From Planctomycetota bacterium (GTDB lineage: Bacteria > Planctomycetota > UBA8108): a stretch of 6,959 nt of DNA. Where the stretch lies: NCBI GenBank assembly GCA_016928605.1, contig JAFGKN010000400.1, positions 1 to 6,959 on the forward strand, in the 5' to 3' direction. Made by a program: the position numbers and the translations under genes. Below, piece by piece: positions 1 through 6,112 of this stretch; position 1 is the stretch's first letter, and every line of letters starts with the position of its first letter. The notes below the pieces were generated by a model. It ran no database searches. It saw only the letters and a list, made by a program, of their open reading frames with translations, and was not told the DNA's origin.

Positions 1-581
1 GACCGCGCCTCGAAGCCTGCGGTCGCGGCGCTCGACGGGTTGGTCCCGTGCGCGCTGTCGGGCACGAGCACGATGGTCCGCGAGCCAGCCTCGCCGCGCT
101 CGACGAGCCTCGCCTTGATCATCATGAGCGCGGTCAGCTCTCCGTGAGCGCCGGCCGCCGGCTGAAGGCTGACGTGGGGCAGGCCGCTGATCTCGGCGAG
201 GAGCCCCTCGAGGCGGTGAAAGACCTCCAGGTAGCCCTGGATCTCGGCCGGCGCGCAGAGAGGGTGCGCCCAGGCGAAGCCCTCCAGGCCGGCGACCGCC
301 TCGTTGACCCGGGGGTTGTACTTCATCGTGCAGGAGCCGAGCGGATAGAAGTTCTTGTCGATGGCCATGTTCATCGACGAGAGGCGCGTGTAGTGGCGAA
401 CCACCTCGATCTCGCCCAGCTCGGGCAGCTCGGCGGGCCGGCTGCGGAGGAACCGCTCGGGGATGCAGGAGTCGATCGCAGGGAGGCCGGCCTCGGGAGG
501 AGGTGGAAGGACCGCGCGCCGGCCGCTGCGGCTCTGCTCGAAGAGGGTCGGCTGCGCGGGAGCGGGGCTCTTCCTGTCCAT
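1..581 (-). CDS. gcvPB: Glycine dehydrogenase (decarboxylating) subunit 2, P-protein beta subunit; 3' end missing
   Basis: This is the N-terminal 193 residues of the second P-protein subunit, read from the ATG at 581 to the window edge. With GcvPA it forms the PLP enzyme that decarboxylates glycine and transfers the aminomethyl group to lipoylated GcvH in the cytoplasm. Visible family motifs, in order, are FEQSRSGRR near residues 14-22, VVRHYTRLSSMN, the hallmark FYPLGSCTMKYNPRVNE, QPAAGAHGELTAL and VPDSAHGTNPSSAATAGF at the cut. The lysine that binds PLP lies in the missing C-terminal part, so catalytic integrity cannot be judged. The start fits the usual GcvPB N-terminus and lies 20 bases after the gcvPA stop; an AGAGAG stretch about 10 bases upstream is a modest ribosome binding site. 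It is the last visible gene of the gcv operon. Family identity is very secure. Confidence 0.97.
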   Translation of the reverse strand, partial: MDRKSPAPAQPTLFEQSRSGRRAVLPPPPEAGLPAIDSCIPERFLRSRPAELPELGEIEVVRHYTRLSSMNMAIDKNFYPLGSCTMKYNPRVNEAVAGLEGFAWAHPLCAPAEIQGYLEVFHRLEGLLAEISGLPHVSLQPAAGAHGELTALMMIKARLVERGEAGSRTIVLVPDSAHGTNPSSAATAGFEAR

Positions 582-601
582 GGGGGATCGACTCTCTGGA
601 T

Positions 602-1972
602 TCATGTCTCGAGCAGGATCTCTCGGAGCCCCTCCGCAAGGCGCGCGATGTCCTCGGCTCGCGTCATCTCGGTGAAGGCGAAGAGCATCTGGTGCGAGCG
701 CTCGGGGAAGTACCTCCCGAGCGGCAGTCCGCCGCCGATGCCTCGCTCGGCCAGCCGGCGGTAGAGGTCTCCGGCGGGGATCGGGAAGGCGAGGGCGAAC
801 TCCTGGAAGAAGGGAGCACCCGAAGCGGGGCTGACTCCGGGAAGCTCCGCGAGCATCCGGAAGGCGCGATGCGCCTTGCGGGCGGAGGTCTCGGCGACCT
901 CCCGCAGCCCCTGCTTGCCGAGGAGAGCGAGGTAGATCGCGGCGCGCAGGGAGCAGAGGCCCTGGTTCGTGCAGATGTTGCTCGTGGCGCGCTCGCGCCG
1001 GATGTGCTGCTCGCGGGTCTGGAAGGTGAGGACGTAGCCCCGCTTTCCGTCGCGGTCGCGCGTCTCGCCCACGAGTCGTCCGGGGACCTTCCGGACGTGC
1101 TCCTGGCGGCTCGTGAAGAATCCGAAGGAGGGGCCGCCGAGGGACGGCGGATTCCCGAGCTGCTGGCCGTCGCCGACGACGACGTCCACGCCGAAGCTCC
1201 CCGGCGGCTCGAGGACGGCGAGGGAGATCGGATCGACGACCGCCACGAGGAAGGGGCGCTCCTCGCCCCGGGCGTCCGCGACGCGCGCGACAGCGGCCAT
1301 CTCCTCGATCGAGCCGAGGAAGTTCGGGCTCTGGACGGCGACGGCGAGCACGTCCGGGCCGAGATCCTCGAGCAGACTCCCCAGAGCCTCCGGCGCTGTG
1401 ATGCCGCCCACCAGCGGCAGGGTGACCACATCGACCGGGTGGTGCCGCAGGTAGGTCTCGAGCACGCGCCGGTACTCGGGGTGGACTCCCTCGGAGACGA
1501 TGACCTTCGTCCCGCGCCTCCGGACGGCGTACGCCATCAGCACCGCCTCGGCAAGTGCCGTCGCGCCGTCGTAGAGGGACGCGTTGGAGAGATCCATGCC
1601 GGTGAGCTCGCAGATCATGGTCTGGTACTCCATGATTGCCTGCAGCGTGCCCTGGCTCACCTCGGCCTGGTAGGGCGTGTAGGAAGTGCTGAACTCGCCG
1701 CGGCTCGCGAGGTGGTCGACGGCGGAGGGGATGAAGCGGTGGTAGACGCCGGCGCCGAGAAACGAGGGACGGTCCGTCATCCGCGAGTTGCGGGAGGCGA
1801 GAGCGCGCATCTCCCGGAGGATCTCGGCCTCCGTCCGCATCGGCGGGATGTCGAGCGGCCGCCGCAGCCGGATCTCCTCCGGCAGCGTCCGGAAGAGATC
1901 CTCCAGCCGCTCCTTGCCGAGCGCTGCCAGCATCTCCGCGCGGTCCCGCTCGTCGTGGGGGACGTAGCCCAT
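602..1972 (-). CDS. gcvPA: Glycine dehydrogenase (decarboxylating) subunit 1, P-protein alpha subunit
   Basis: The product has 456 residues, close to the roughly 450 usual for GcvPA. It pairs with GcvPB as the two-chain form of P-protein, equivalent to the N-terminal half of the long single-chain GcvP of E. coli. Conserved stretches include YVPHDERDRAEML at the N-terminus, PSFLGAGVYHRFIPSAVDHL near residues 69-88, EFSTSYTPYQAEVSQGTLQA near 93-112, ELTGMDLSNASLYDGATALAE near 122-142, the GDGQQLGNPPSLGGPSFGF region and SNICTNQGLC towards the C-terminus. The fold is that of PLP-dependent transferases, but the PLP lysine belongs to the partner subunit. The ATG at 1972 was chosen because AGGAG lies 9 bases upstream and the N-terminus matches the family; longer readings run through gcvH in another frame. 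It is 20 bases from both gcvH and gcvPB, so cotranscription is likely. The stop is TGA. Confidence 0.97.
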   Translation of the reverse strand: MGYVPHDERDRAEMLAALGKERLEDLFRTLPEEIRLRRPLDIPPMRTEAEILREMRALASRNSRMTDRPSFLGAGVYHRFIPSAVDHLASRGEFSTSYTPYQAEVSQGTLQAIMEYQTMICELTGMDLSNASLYDGATALAEAVLMAYAVRRRGTKVIVSEGVHPEYRRVLETYLRHHPVDVVTLPLVGGITAPEALGSLLEDLGPDVLAVAVQSPNFLGSIEEMAAVARVADARGEERPFLVAVVDPISLAVLEPPGSFGVDVVVGDGQQLGNPPSLGGPSFGFFTSRQEHVRKVPGRLVGETRDRDGKRGYVLTFQTREQHIRRERATSNICTNQGLCSLRAAIYLALLGKQGLREVAETSARKAHRAFRMLAELPGVSPASGAPFFQEFALAFPIPAGDLYRRLAERGIGGGLPLGRYFPERSHQMLFAFTEMTRAEDIARLAEGLREILLET

Positions 1973-1992
1973 GGCCTCCGGCTCCTCTCGGT

Positions 1993-2382
1993 CTACTCCG
2001 CCTCCGACTCGACGTGGACCTCGTACTCGGCGGCGCTCAGGAGACCCGATCGCTCGGCGGCATCGGTCGAGCGGATCTTGATCAGCCAGCCTTCCTCGAA
2101 GGGCGAGCGGCTCACGAGGTCGACGCTCTCCGCCGCCTCGGAGTTGACCTCGACGACCTCTCCGCTCAGCGGGGCGACGAGGTCGCTGACCGTCTTGGTG
2201 GACTCGATCTCGCCGAAGCTCTCCCCCAGGCGCACCCGCGATCCGACCTCCGGGAGGTCGATGAAGACGAGGTCGCCGAGCTGCTCGACGGCATGGTCGG
2301 TGATCCCCACCGTGGCCGTTTCTCCCTCGATGCGGGCCCACTCGTGAGTCCTGGTGTAGACGACATCATCCGGTCGCGACAT
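1993..2382 (-). CDS. gcvH: Glycine cleavage system H protein
   Basis: This 129-residue protein is the lipoyl carrier that shuttles the aminomethyl intermediate from the P-protein to GcvT and is reoxidised by the L-protein. Length is typical. The N-terminus has YTRTHEWARIEGETATVGIT, a GcvH signature. The lipoylation site is Lys63 in IESTKTVSDLVAPLSGEVVEVN, the usual beta-turn of the lipoyl domain. A C-terminal FEEGWLIKI block (usual form EGWMIKI) and a short acidic tail complete the family layout. The ATG at 2382 begins 6 bases after the gcvT stop, and its ribosome binding site GAGAGG lies about 10 bases upstream, inside the end of gcvT, which suggests translational coupling. The stop is TAG. 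Lipoylation would need LipA/LipB or LplA, none of which is in the window. Confidence 0.98.
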   Translation of the reverse strand: MSRPDDVVYTRTHEWARIEGETATVGITDHAVEQLGDLVFIDLPEVGSRVRLGESFGEIESTKTVSDLVAPLSGEVVEVNSEAAESVDLVSRSPFEEGWLIKIRSTDAAERSGLLSAAEYEVHVESEAE

Positions 2383-2388
2383 GGTTCG

Positions 2389-3516
2389 TCATCCTCTCTT
2401 GCGGGTGCGCGAGTAGAAGGGCAGATCCACGATCGCCAGCTTCTCGCGCCGGCCGCGCACGTCGACCTCGAGGCCGCCGCCGGCCTGAGCTGATCGATCG
2501 AGATAGCCCATCGCGATGGGGTAGCCCAGGGTCGGCGACGGCGCGCCGCTCGTGATCACGCCCACCTCGGCGTCTCCCCGGTGGATCTTCATCCCCTGGC
2601 GCGCCACGCGGCGGCCCTCCACGCGAAAGCCGCGGAGGCTGCGGTGGACTCCCGAGGCGCGGATCTCGACGAGCCGCCGCTTTCCCACGAAGTCGGCCTT
2701 CTTCTCGAGCTTGACGGCGAAGTCGAGCCCGGCCTCGAAGGGATTCGTCGACTCGTCGATCTCGTTCCCGTAGAGCGGCATCCCCGCCTCCAGGCGAAGG
2801 GTGTCGCGGGCTCCCAGCCCCACGGGGGAGACGGCGTCTCCTCCCGCCTCGAGCGCTCGCAGCCAGAACCGCTCGGCCTGATCGGCCGCGAGGTAGACCT
2901 CGAAGCCGTTCTCTCCGGTGTAGCCGGTGCGGGCGACGAGCGCCTTCTGGCCCTCGAAGCTCGCCGAGAGGATCTGGTAGTAGCCGAGCGTGTTCCACGG
3001 TCGGTCCGGGTGCTCGACGAGCGACGGGATGATCTCCGCCGACCGAGGCCCTTGCAGGGCGATCATCGCCCACTCCGGCGTGCGGTCGATGAGCTGAGCG
3101 CTCACTCCCGCGGGGCGGTGCAGGCCGAGCCAGTCGATGACCCGGAGCCGGTTCGATGCGTTGACGACGAGCAGCCAGCTCTCGGGGAGGCGGTAGACGA
3201 TCGCGTCGTCGATGACCGTGCCGCGATCGTTGAGGATGAGCGTGTAGCGGGCGCGGCCGCTCTCCATCGCCCCGACGTCGCCCGAGAGGACGTGCTGGAG
3301 CCAGGTCTCCGCGCCGTCGCCGATCAGCTCGAGACGGCCCATGTGGCAGAGGTCGAAGAGGCCCGCCGACTCGCGGACGCGGCGGTGCTCCTCGGGAATC
3401 GCCCCGTAGCGCAGGGGCATCTCCCAGCCGTGGAAATCGATGAGCGTCGCCCCCGCCTGCCGGTGGAGCCGGTGCAGCGCCGTGCGCGCGGCCGGCTGAC
3501 TGGATGGATCGGACAA
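2389..3516 (-). CDS. gcvT: Aminomethyltransferase, glycine cleavage system T protein
   Basis: The 375-residue product transfers the methylene group from GcvH-bound aminomethyl-lipoate to tetrahydrofolate, releasing ammonia. It matches the family length (about 365). Motifs in order: RTALHRLHRQAGA and DFHGWEMPLRYG (residues 11-38), LFDLCHMGRLEL (53-64; usually D-x-SHMG), the aspartate pair D103/D104 in GTVIDDAIVYR expected to include the folate-contacting acid, VVNASN, TGYTGENGFEVY (197-208), PVGLGARDTLRLEAGMPLYG (231-250), and a C-terminal barrel domain ending DLPFYSRTRKRG. The start is a TTG at 3516, chosen because GAAGG sits 8 bases upstream, the N-terminus aligns with the family, no ATG or GTG lies in frame before an upstream stop near 3577, and the next Met falls inside a conserved motif. 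It heads the gcv operon. I find no glycine riboswitch before it. Confidence 0.97.
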   Translation of the reverse strand: MSDPSSQPAARTALHRLHRQAGATLIDFHGWEMPLRYGAIPEEHRRVRESAGLFDLCHMGRLELIGDGAETWLQHVLSGDVGAMESGRARYTLILNDRGTVIDDAIVYRLPESWLLVVNASNRLRVIDWLGLHRPAGVSAQLIDRTPEWAMIALQGPRSAEIIPSLVEHPDRPWNTLGYYQILSASFEGQKALVARTGYTGENGFEVYLAADQAERFWLRALEAGGDAVSPVGLGARDTLRLEAGMPLYGNEIDESTNPFEAGLDFAVKLEKKADFVGKRRLVEIRASGVHRSLRGFRVEGRRVARQGMKIHRGDAEVGVITSGAPSPTLGYPIAMGYLDRSAQAGGGLEVDVRGRREKLAIVDLPFYSRTRKRG

Positions 3517-3524
3517 GGGAAAGA

Positions 3525-3529
3525 CCTTC
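3525..3529 (-). promoter_or_regulatory. Ribosome binding site supporting the TTG start of gcvT
   Basis: On the minus strand GAAGG stands 8 bases before the TTG at 3514-3516. It supports the non-ATG start, since no other start codon in this frame lies between the upstream stop and the conserved N-terminal motifs. It falls within one copy of a 9-base word that is repeated just after the lipoprotein stop. Confidence 0.6.
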
Positions 3530-3552
3530 GAAAATCGGTGGCCTTGACGATC

Positions 3553-3578
3553 GAGCCGGGCCTTCGATGCCCGGCCTC
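3553..3578 (-). other. GC-rich hairpin in the gcvT leader
   Basis: A perfect 7-base inverted repeat, GCCGGGC at 3555-3561 and GCCCGGC at 3569-3575, encloses a 7-base loop; two more outer pairs form if one C is bulged. It lies 37 bases upstream of the gcvT start codon. There is no T-run after it on the minus strand, so it is not a canonical intrinsic terminator. It could be part of a termination zone for the lipoprotein gene, an attenuator or processing site for the gcv message, or a structure without function. The stem is seen directly; the role is inference. Confidence 0.4.
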
Positions 3579-3632
3579 ATTCATGGGGCGGTGGTTCGAC
3601 GAGCCGGCCGCCTGGAAGGTCCCTCGCCCGCC

Positions 3633-3656
3633 GTCCTCCCGCGCGGGGCGGGAGAC
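3633..3656 (-). terminator. Possible terminator hairpin after the lipoprotein gene
   Basis: Arms CTCCCGC (3636-3642) and GCGGGAG (3648-3654) form a perfect 7-base stem with a 5-base loop, and two further pairs form with one bulged base. It begins 14 bases past the lipoprotein stop, the place expected for a terminator. The minus strand continues GGCGGGCGAGG, so the U-tract of a standard intrinsic terminator is absent. It may be a U-poor high-GC terminator, a 3'-end stabilising stem, or neither. Confidence 0.4.
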
Positions 3657-3670
3657 GACCTTCGAGGACT

Positions 3671-5761
3671 TCAGATGTCCTCCACGGGAGGCGGAGCGTC
3701 ATCCTCTTCAGGAGCCGTCGGGTCTTCCCCCGGATCTCCGGGCTCCGGCTCATCGCTCGCCGGGGTCTCCGAGCCCTTCGGTATGCCGAGCTTCTCGCGA
3801 AGCATCGCGACGGCCTTCTTCTTATCGAGGATGCCGCAGATTTTCAAGCCGCGAATCGTGAACTTGGTGTCCTTCCAGTAGAAGCCGACGACGCCGGAGG
3901 GGTTCGTCTTCTGCATCGACAGCTTGTTGGTCGCCTCGTCCGAGCCGCCCGCGTCGTAGGTCGCCGTGATGAGGGCGCTCCCGGTGGGACCCTTGCTCGC
4001 CTTGTCGGGATCAGGCATCTGGAACTCGACGACCCAGGGAACCGTTCGCGTCTTGTCGTGCCAGTAGTTGGCGTTCTTCTGGAGCTTGGGATCCGGGTAG
4101 GTCTTGGTTCCCCTGGGGGTTCCTCCCGAGACCCGGATGATGTTGATGAAGTCGGTCCCCCAGTAGCTTTGCTTCTTCGGATCGAGGCAGAACATGCACC
4201 CGAACGTCCCGGTTCCCTTCATCACCGCGATGTTGAAGTTCCACGTGATGCGGAGCTTGTAGATGAACGGAACGTGGAAGAAGACGAAGCCCTGCGTGTT
4301 GCCGTTGAAGGAGACCATGGCTTCCTCGGGGACATCCGCGTCGCTCACGCCTCTCGTGAACGGATCCTCGAAGCCGATGTACACCTTCGGGTTGGGCGTC
4401 TTCGAGATGTCGAGATCGTCCTTCACTCTCCGGCCGCTCGAGTAGTCGAGCATGACGAGGCCGGTCTGGGGATCGTAGGTCGTGGCCACCGAGGAGAGCT
4501 TCAAGATGTGCTCCTGGAGGAACAGCTCGTCCTCGTCGTCGATCTCGTTGGGGAAGTCGCCGGGATTGAACTGGAAGCAATTGGCCCTGCTGACGACGCC
4601 CGGCGTGGGGAGCAGCCCGCTCGGCGGAATCACCGGCGGCGGCACGGGCGACGTCGGGCTGTCCGGCGGAAGCGGCAGCGCGCCGCCTGATGGCGGCGGC
4701 GGGGGGATGAATCCTCCGGGAACCGCGCCGCTCTCTTGCTTCTGAGCGGCCAGGAGCGCCTCGTCTCGCTTTCGCTGCTCTTCCAGGAGCCGGTTCATCT
4801 CTTCCTGGTCGGCGACCATCTTGAGCGCGCGCGTGTACTGGCTCGCGGCGGAGTCGAATTGCTGCGCCGCCTGCTGGAAGTCGCCGTCGCCGAAGGCCAG
4901 CAACCCCTGCCGCTCGGAGCGCTCCGCGTACTGCCATTCCGTCATCGCCGTCTCGTCGGCCTTCTTCTCCAGGGCTTTCGCCTTCCACTTCTCCATGGCC
5001 TCCTTCGCGAGCGCCGCCATCTCGCGGTACTTCGCGTTCTGCCCGGCGACCTCGGCGGCGTCGCTGAACTGCAGCGCGGCCTGGTTGAAGTAGGACCTCG
5101 CCGACTGAGCCGCCCGCAGTTCCTTCTTCTGGAGGCTCGCCACTCCCTGATCGAAGGCCTTGACGGCCTCCTGGAACTGAACCTTCGCGTTTTCCTCGGC
5201 TTTCGCTTCGGTCGCCTTGACCCGAGCCTCCTCGGCGTTCTTCTGGGCGGCCTCGGCCCCCTGGAGCGCCTCCTTCAGCTCCTTGGCGTCGGCGACGAGC
5301 CGGCCGAGGGCGCTCGCGGCCAGACGGAACTCGCGGTTCGCCTTCTCCACGTCGCCGTCCAGGAGATACTGCTGGCCGACGCTGATCTTGTCCTCGGCTT
5401 TGGAGAAGTCCTCCGGATAGAGATCAGCGGCGCCGATCTCCTCGGCTTCGGCGAGCGCTGCCGTGGCCCGCTCCCGGACGCTGGACGCCGCGGCGGGAAC
5501 GTCTCTCTCTCCTTCCGTCTCCTCCCTGGGAGGTCTCTCGGTCCGCGACGAGGCGGCTCCCCCCCTCTTCGCCTTCTTCGGCGCCGGGGCCGGCTCCGAC
5601 TCGCCCCCGCAGCTCCCGAGCCAGGCGGGGGAGGAGAGGAGGAGGACGAGACCCGCGAGCGAGAGGAGGTGGTGGAAACCCCGCGCTCCAGCGAGGCGGT
5701 CGCAAGCAGCGGATCGCGGGCGACCCGCACTCCCGACGGTGGGGGCATTGGATGGGAACAT
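3671..5761 (-). CDS. Predicted lipoprotein with three helical repeats, proline-rich linker and beta-rich C-terminal domain; function unknown
   Basis: I do not recognise this 696-residue protein as a named gene. From the ATG at 5761: a signal peptide with hydrophobic core near residues 32-47 and lipobox LGSC, giving lipidated Cys51; Gly follows, so retention by an Asp at +2 is not indicated. A basic, Ser/Pro/Glu-rich stretch follows, then three related helical repeats (about 98-162, 178-240, 256-320) sharing A-x6-G-x15/18-F-x2-AA; they resemble DUF4398/TPR-like helical hairpins. A short charged helix (320-342) precedes a proline-rich linker (about 350-388). The C-terminal region (about 394-648) is rich in beta-type and aromatic residues and ends GFYWKDTKFTIRGLKICGILD, reminiscent of concanavalin-like (LamG/DUF1080-type) domains. 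The last ~35 residues are acidic and proline-rich. It is probably periplasmic or surface-exposed and may bind carbohydrate or envelope material; that is inference. It has its own promoter. The gene itself is very likely real. Confidence 0.88.
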   Translation of the reverse strand: MFPSNAPTVGSAGRPRSAACDRLAGARGFHHLLSLAGLVLLLSSPAWLGSCGGESEPAPAPKKAKRGGAASSRTERPPREETEGERDVPAAASSVRERATAALAEAEEIGAADLYPEDFSKAEDKISVGQQYLLDGDVEKANREFRLAASALGRLVADAKELKEALQGAEAAQKNAEEARVKATEAKAEENAKVQFQEAVKAFDQGVASLQKKELRAAQSARSYFNQAALQFSDAAEVAGQNAKYREMAALAKEAMEKWKAKALEKKADETAMTEWQYAERSERQGLLAFGDGDFQQAAQQFDSAASQYTRALKMVADQEEMNRLLEEQRKRDEALLAAQKQESGAVPGGFIPPPPPSGGALPLPPDSPTSPVPPPVIPPSGLLPTPGVVSRANCFQFNPGDFPNEIDDEDELFLQEHILKLSSVATTYDPQTGLVMLDYSSGRRVKDDLDISKTPNPKVYIGFEDPFTRGVSDADVPEEAMVSFNGNTQGFVFFHVPFIYKLRITWNFNIAVMKGTGTFGCMFCLDPKKQSYWGTDFINIIRVSGGTPRGTKTYPDPKLQKNANYWHDKTRTVPWVVEFQMPDPDKASKGPTGSALITATYDAGGSDEATNKLSMQKTNPSGVVGFYWKDTKFTIRGLKICGILDKKKAVAMLREKLGIPKGSETPASDEPEPGDPGEDPTAPEEDDAPPPVEDI

Positions 5762-6005
5762 TCTGACGGCTCCTCGATGGGACACTCAGGAAGATCGCGG
5801 GGACGGCTGCATCGGCCGGCCCGGCGCGAAGACCCGGGACAGAGCTCCAGATGCCGCGGGCGACTCGGGGCAGATCCTCGCGGCCGGGCACCCCTCCTCG
5901 GCGAGGACCGGCGGAGCGGGCATCCCCCGCGAGGGACCGGACATCGATCCACGACGCAAGCCGGCGCGGATTCTCGCGCTGTCGCCGGCGGCGCGCGTCT
6001 GACTT
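5762..6005 (-). other. Long untranslated leader of the lipoprotein gene
   Basis: If transcription starts about 7 bases after the predicted -10 box, the leader is about 240 nt. It is very GC-rich and contains several possible stems: GCCGGCG at 5960-5966 pairing with CGCCGGC at 5983-5989 around a 16-base loop, and TCCTC/GAGGA at 5895-5899 and 5903-5907 around a 3-base loop. I could not match it to a riboswitch class I know. An 84-codon open frame here lacks a good start and protein-like composition and is not annotated. With the 107 bases from 6006 to 6112 this is the only gene-free stretch over 300 bases. Confidence 0.4.
5770..5775 (-). promoter_or_regulatory. Ribosome binding site that fixes the lipoprotein start at 5761
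   Basis: GAGGAG on the minus strand lies 8 bases before the ATG at 5759-5761. An in-frame GTG at 5785 would lengthen the protein by 8 residues, but this strong site would then be inside the coding sequence and no comparable site precedes the GTG. The ATG start is therefore preferred. Confidence 0.75.
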
Positions 6006-6011
6006 CGACTC

Positions 6012-6040
6012 ATTGTAGGGGACGCGGGCGCTCGAGGCAA
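6012..6040 (-). promoter_or_regulatory. Predicted sigma70-type promoter for the lipoprotein gene
   Basis: On the minus strand a -35 box TTGCCT (6035-6040) and a -10 box TACAAT (6012-6017) are separated by exactly 17 bases. Four of six and five of six positions match the TTGACA/TATAAT consensus, respectively. TACAAT is a rare AT-rich word in an otherwise extremely GC-rich spacer, which raises its weight. It begins about 70 bases after the accA stop and points at the lipoprotein, indicating that this gene is transcribed separately from accA. Whether this lineage's main sigma factor uses the consensus is assumed. Confidence 0.65.
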
Positions 6041-6112
6041 AGGGGGATTCAGCGATGCCGGCAGCGCGGCCCCGCGGCGCGAGCTCCGGGGAACCGGGAC
6101 ACGCGGAGCGGA

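Noticed and set aside
503..2347. Plus-strand open frame of 614 codons opposite gcvPA and gcvH.
   Set aside because: It is antisense to strongly conserved genes, has the Arg/Gly/Ala/Glu-rich composition of a high-GC shadow frame, and no recognisable motif.
2366..3580. Minus-strand open frame of 404 codons overlapping gcvT in another frame.
   Set aside because: The Arg/Pro/Gly-rich translation has no family motifs, whereas the gcvT frame is unmistakable.
2581..3861. Plus-strand open frame of 426 codons opposite gcvT and the lipoprotein end.
   Set aside because: It spans two minus-strand genes and the spacer, with low-complexity composition; a shadow of high GC content.
3671..4560. Lower GC (near 55% in sampled lines, against about 70% in gcvT) in the lipoprotein C-terminal region, considered as a sign of horizontal transfer.
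   Set aside because: The drop follows the amino acids used (many Lys, Asn, Phe, Tyr, Ile, Thr), while third codon positions stay mostly G or C as in the neighbours.
5783..5785. GTG at 5785 as the start of the lipoprotein.
   Set aside because: The ATG at 5761 has GAGGAG at ideal spacing; the GTG would place that site inside the gene.
5786..6040. Open frame of 84 codons in the leader before the lipoprotein gene.
   Set aside because: It begins at a TTG inside the predicted -35 box without a ribosome binding site and has biased Arg/Pro/Ser/Ala composition.
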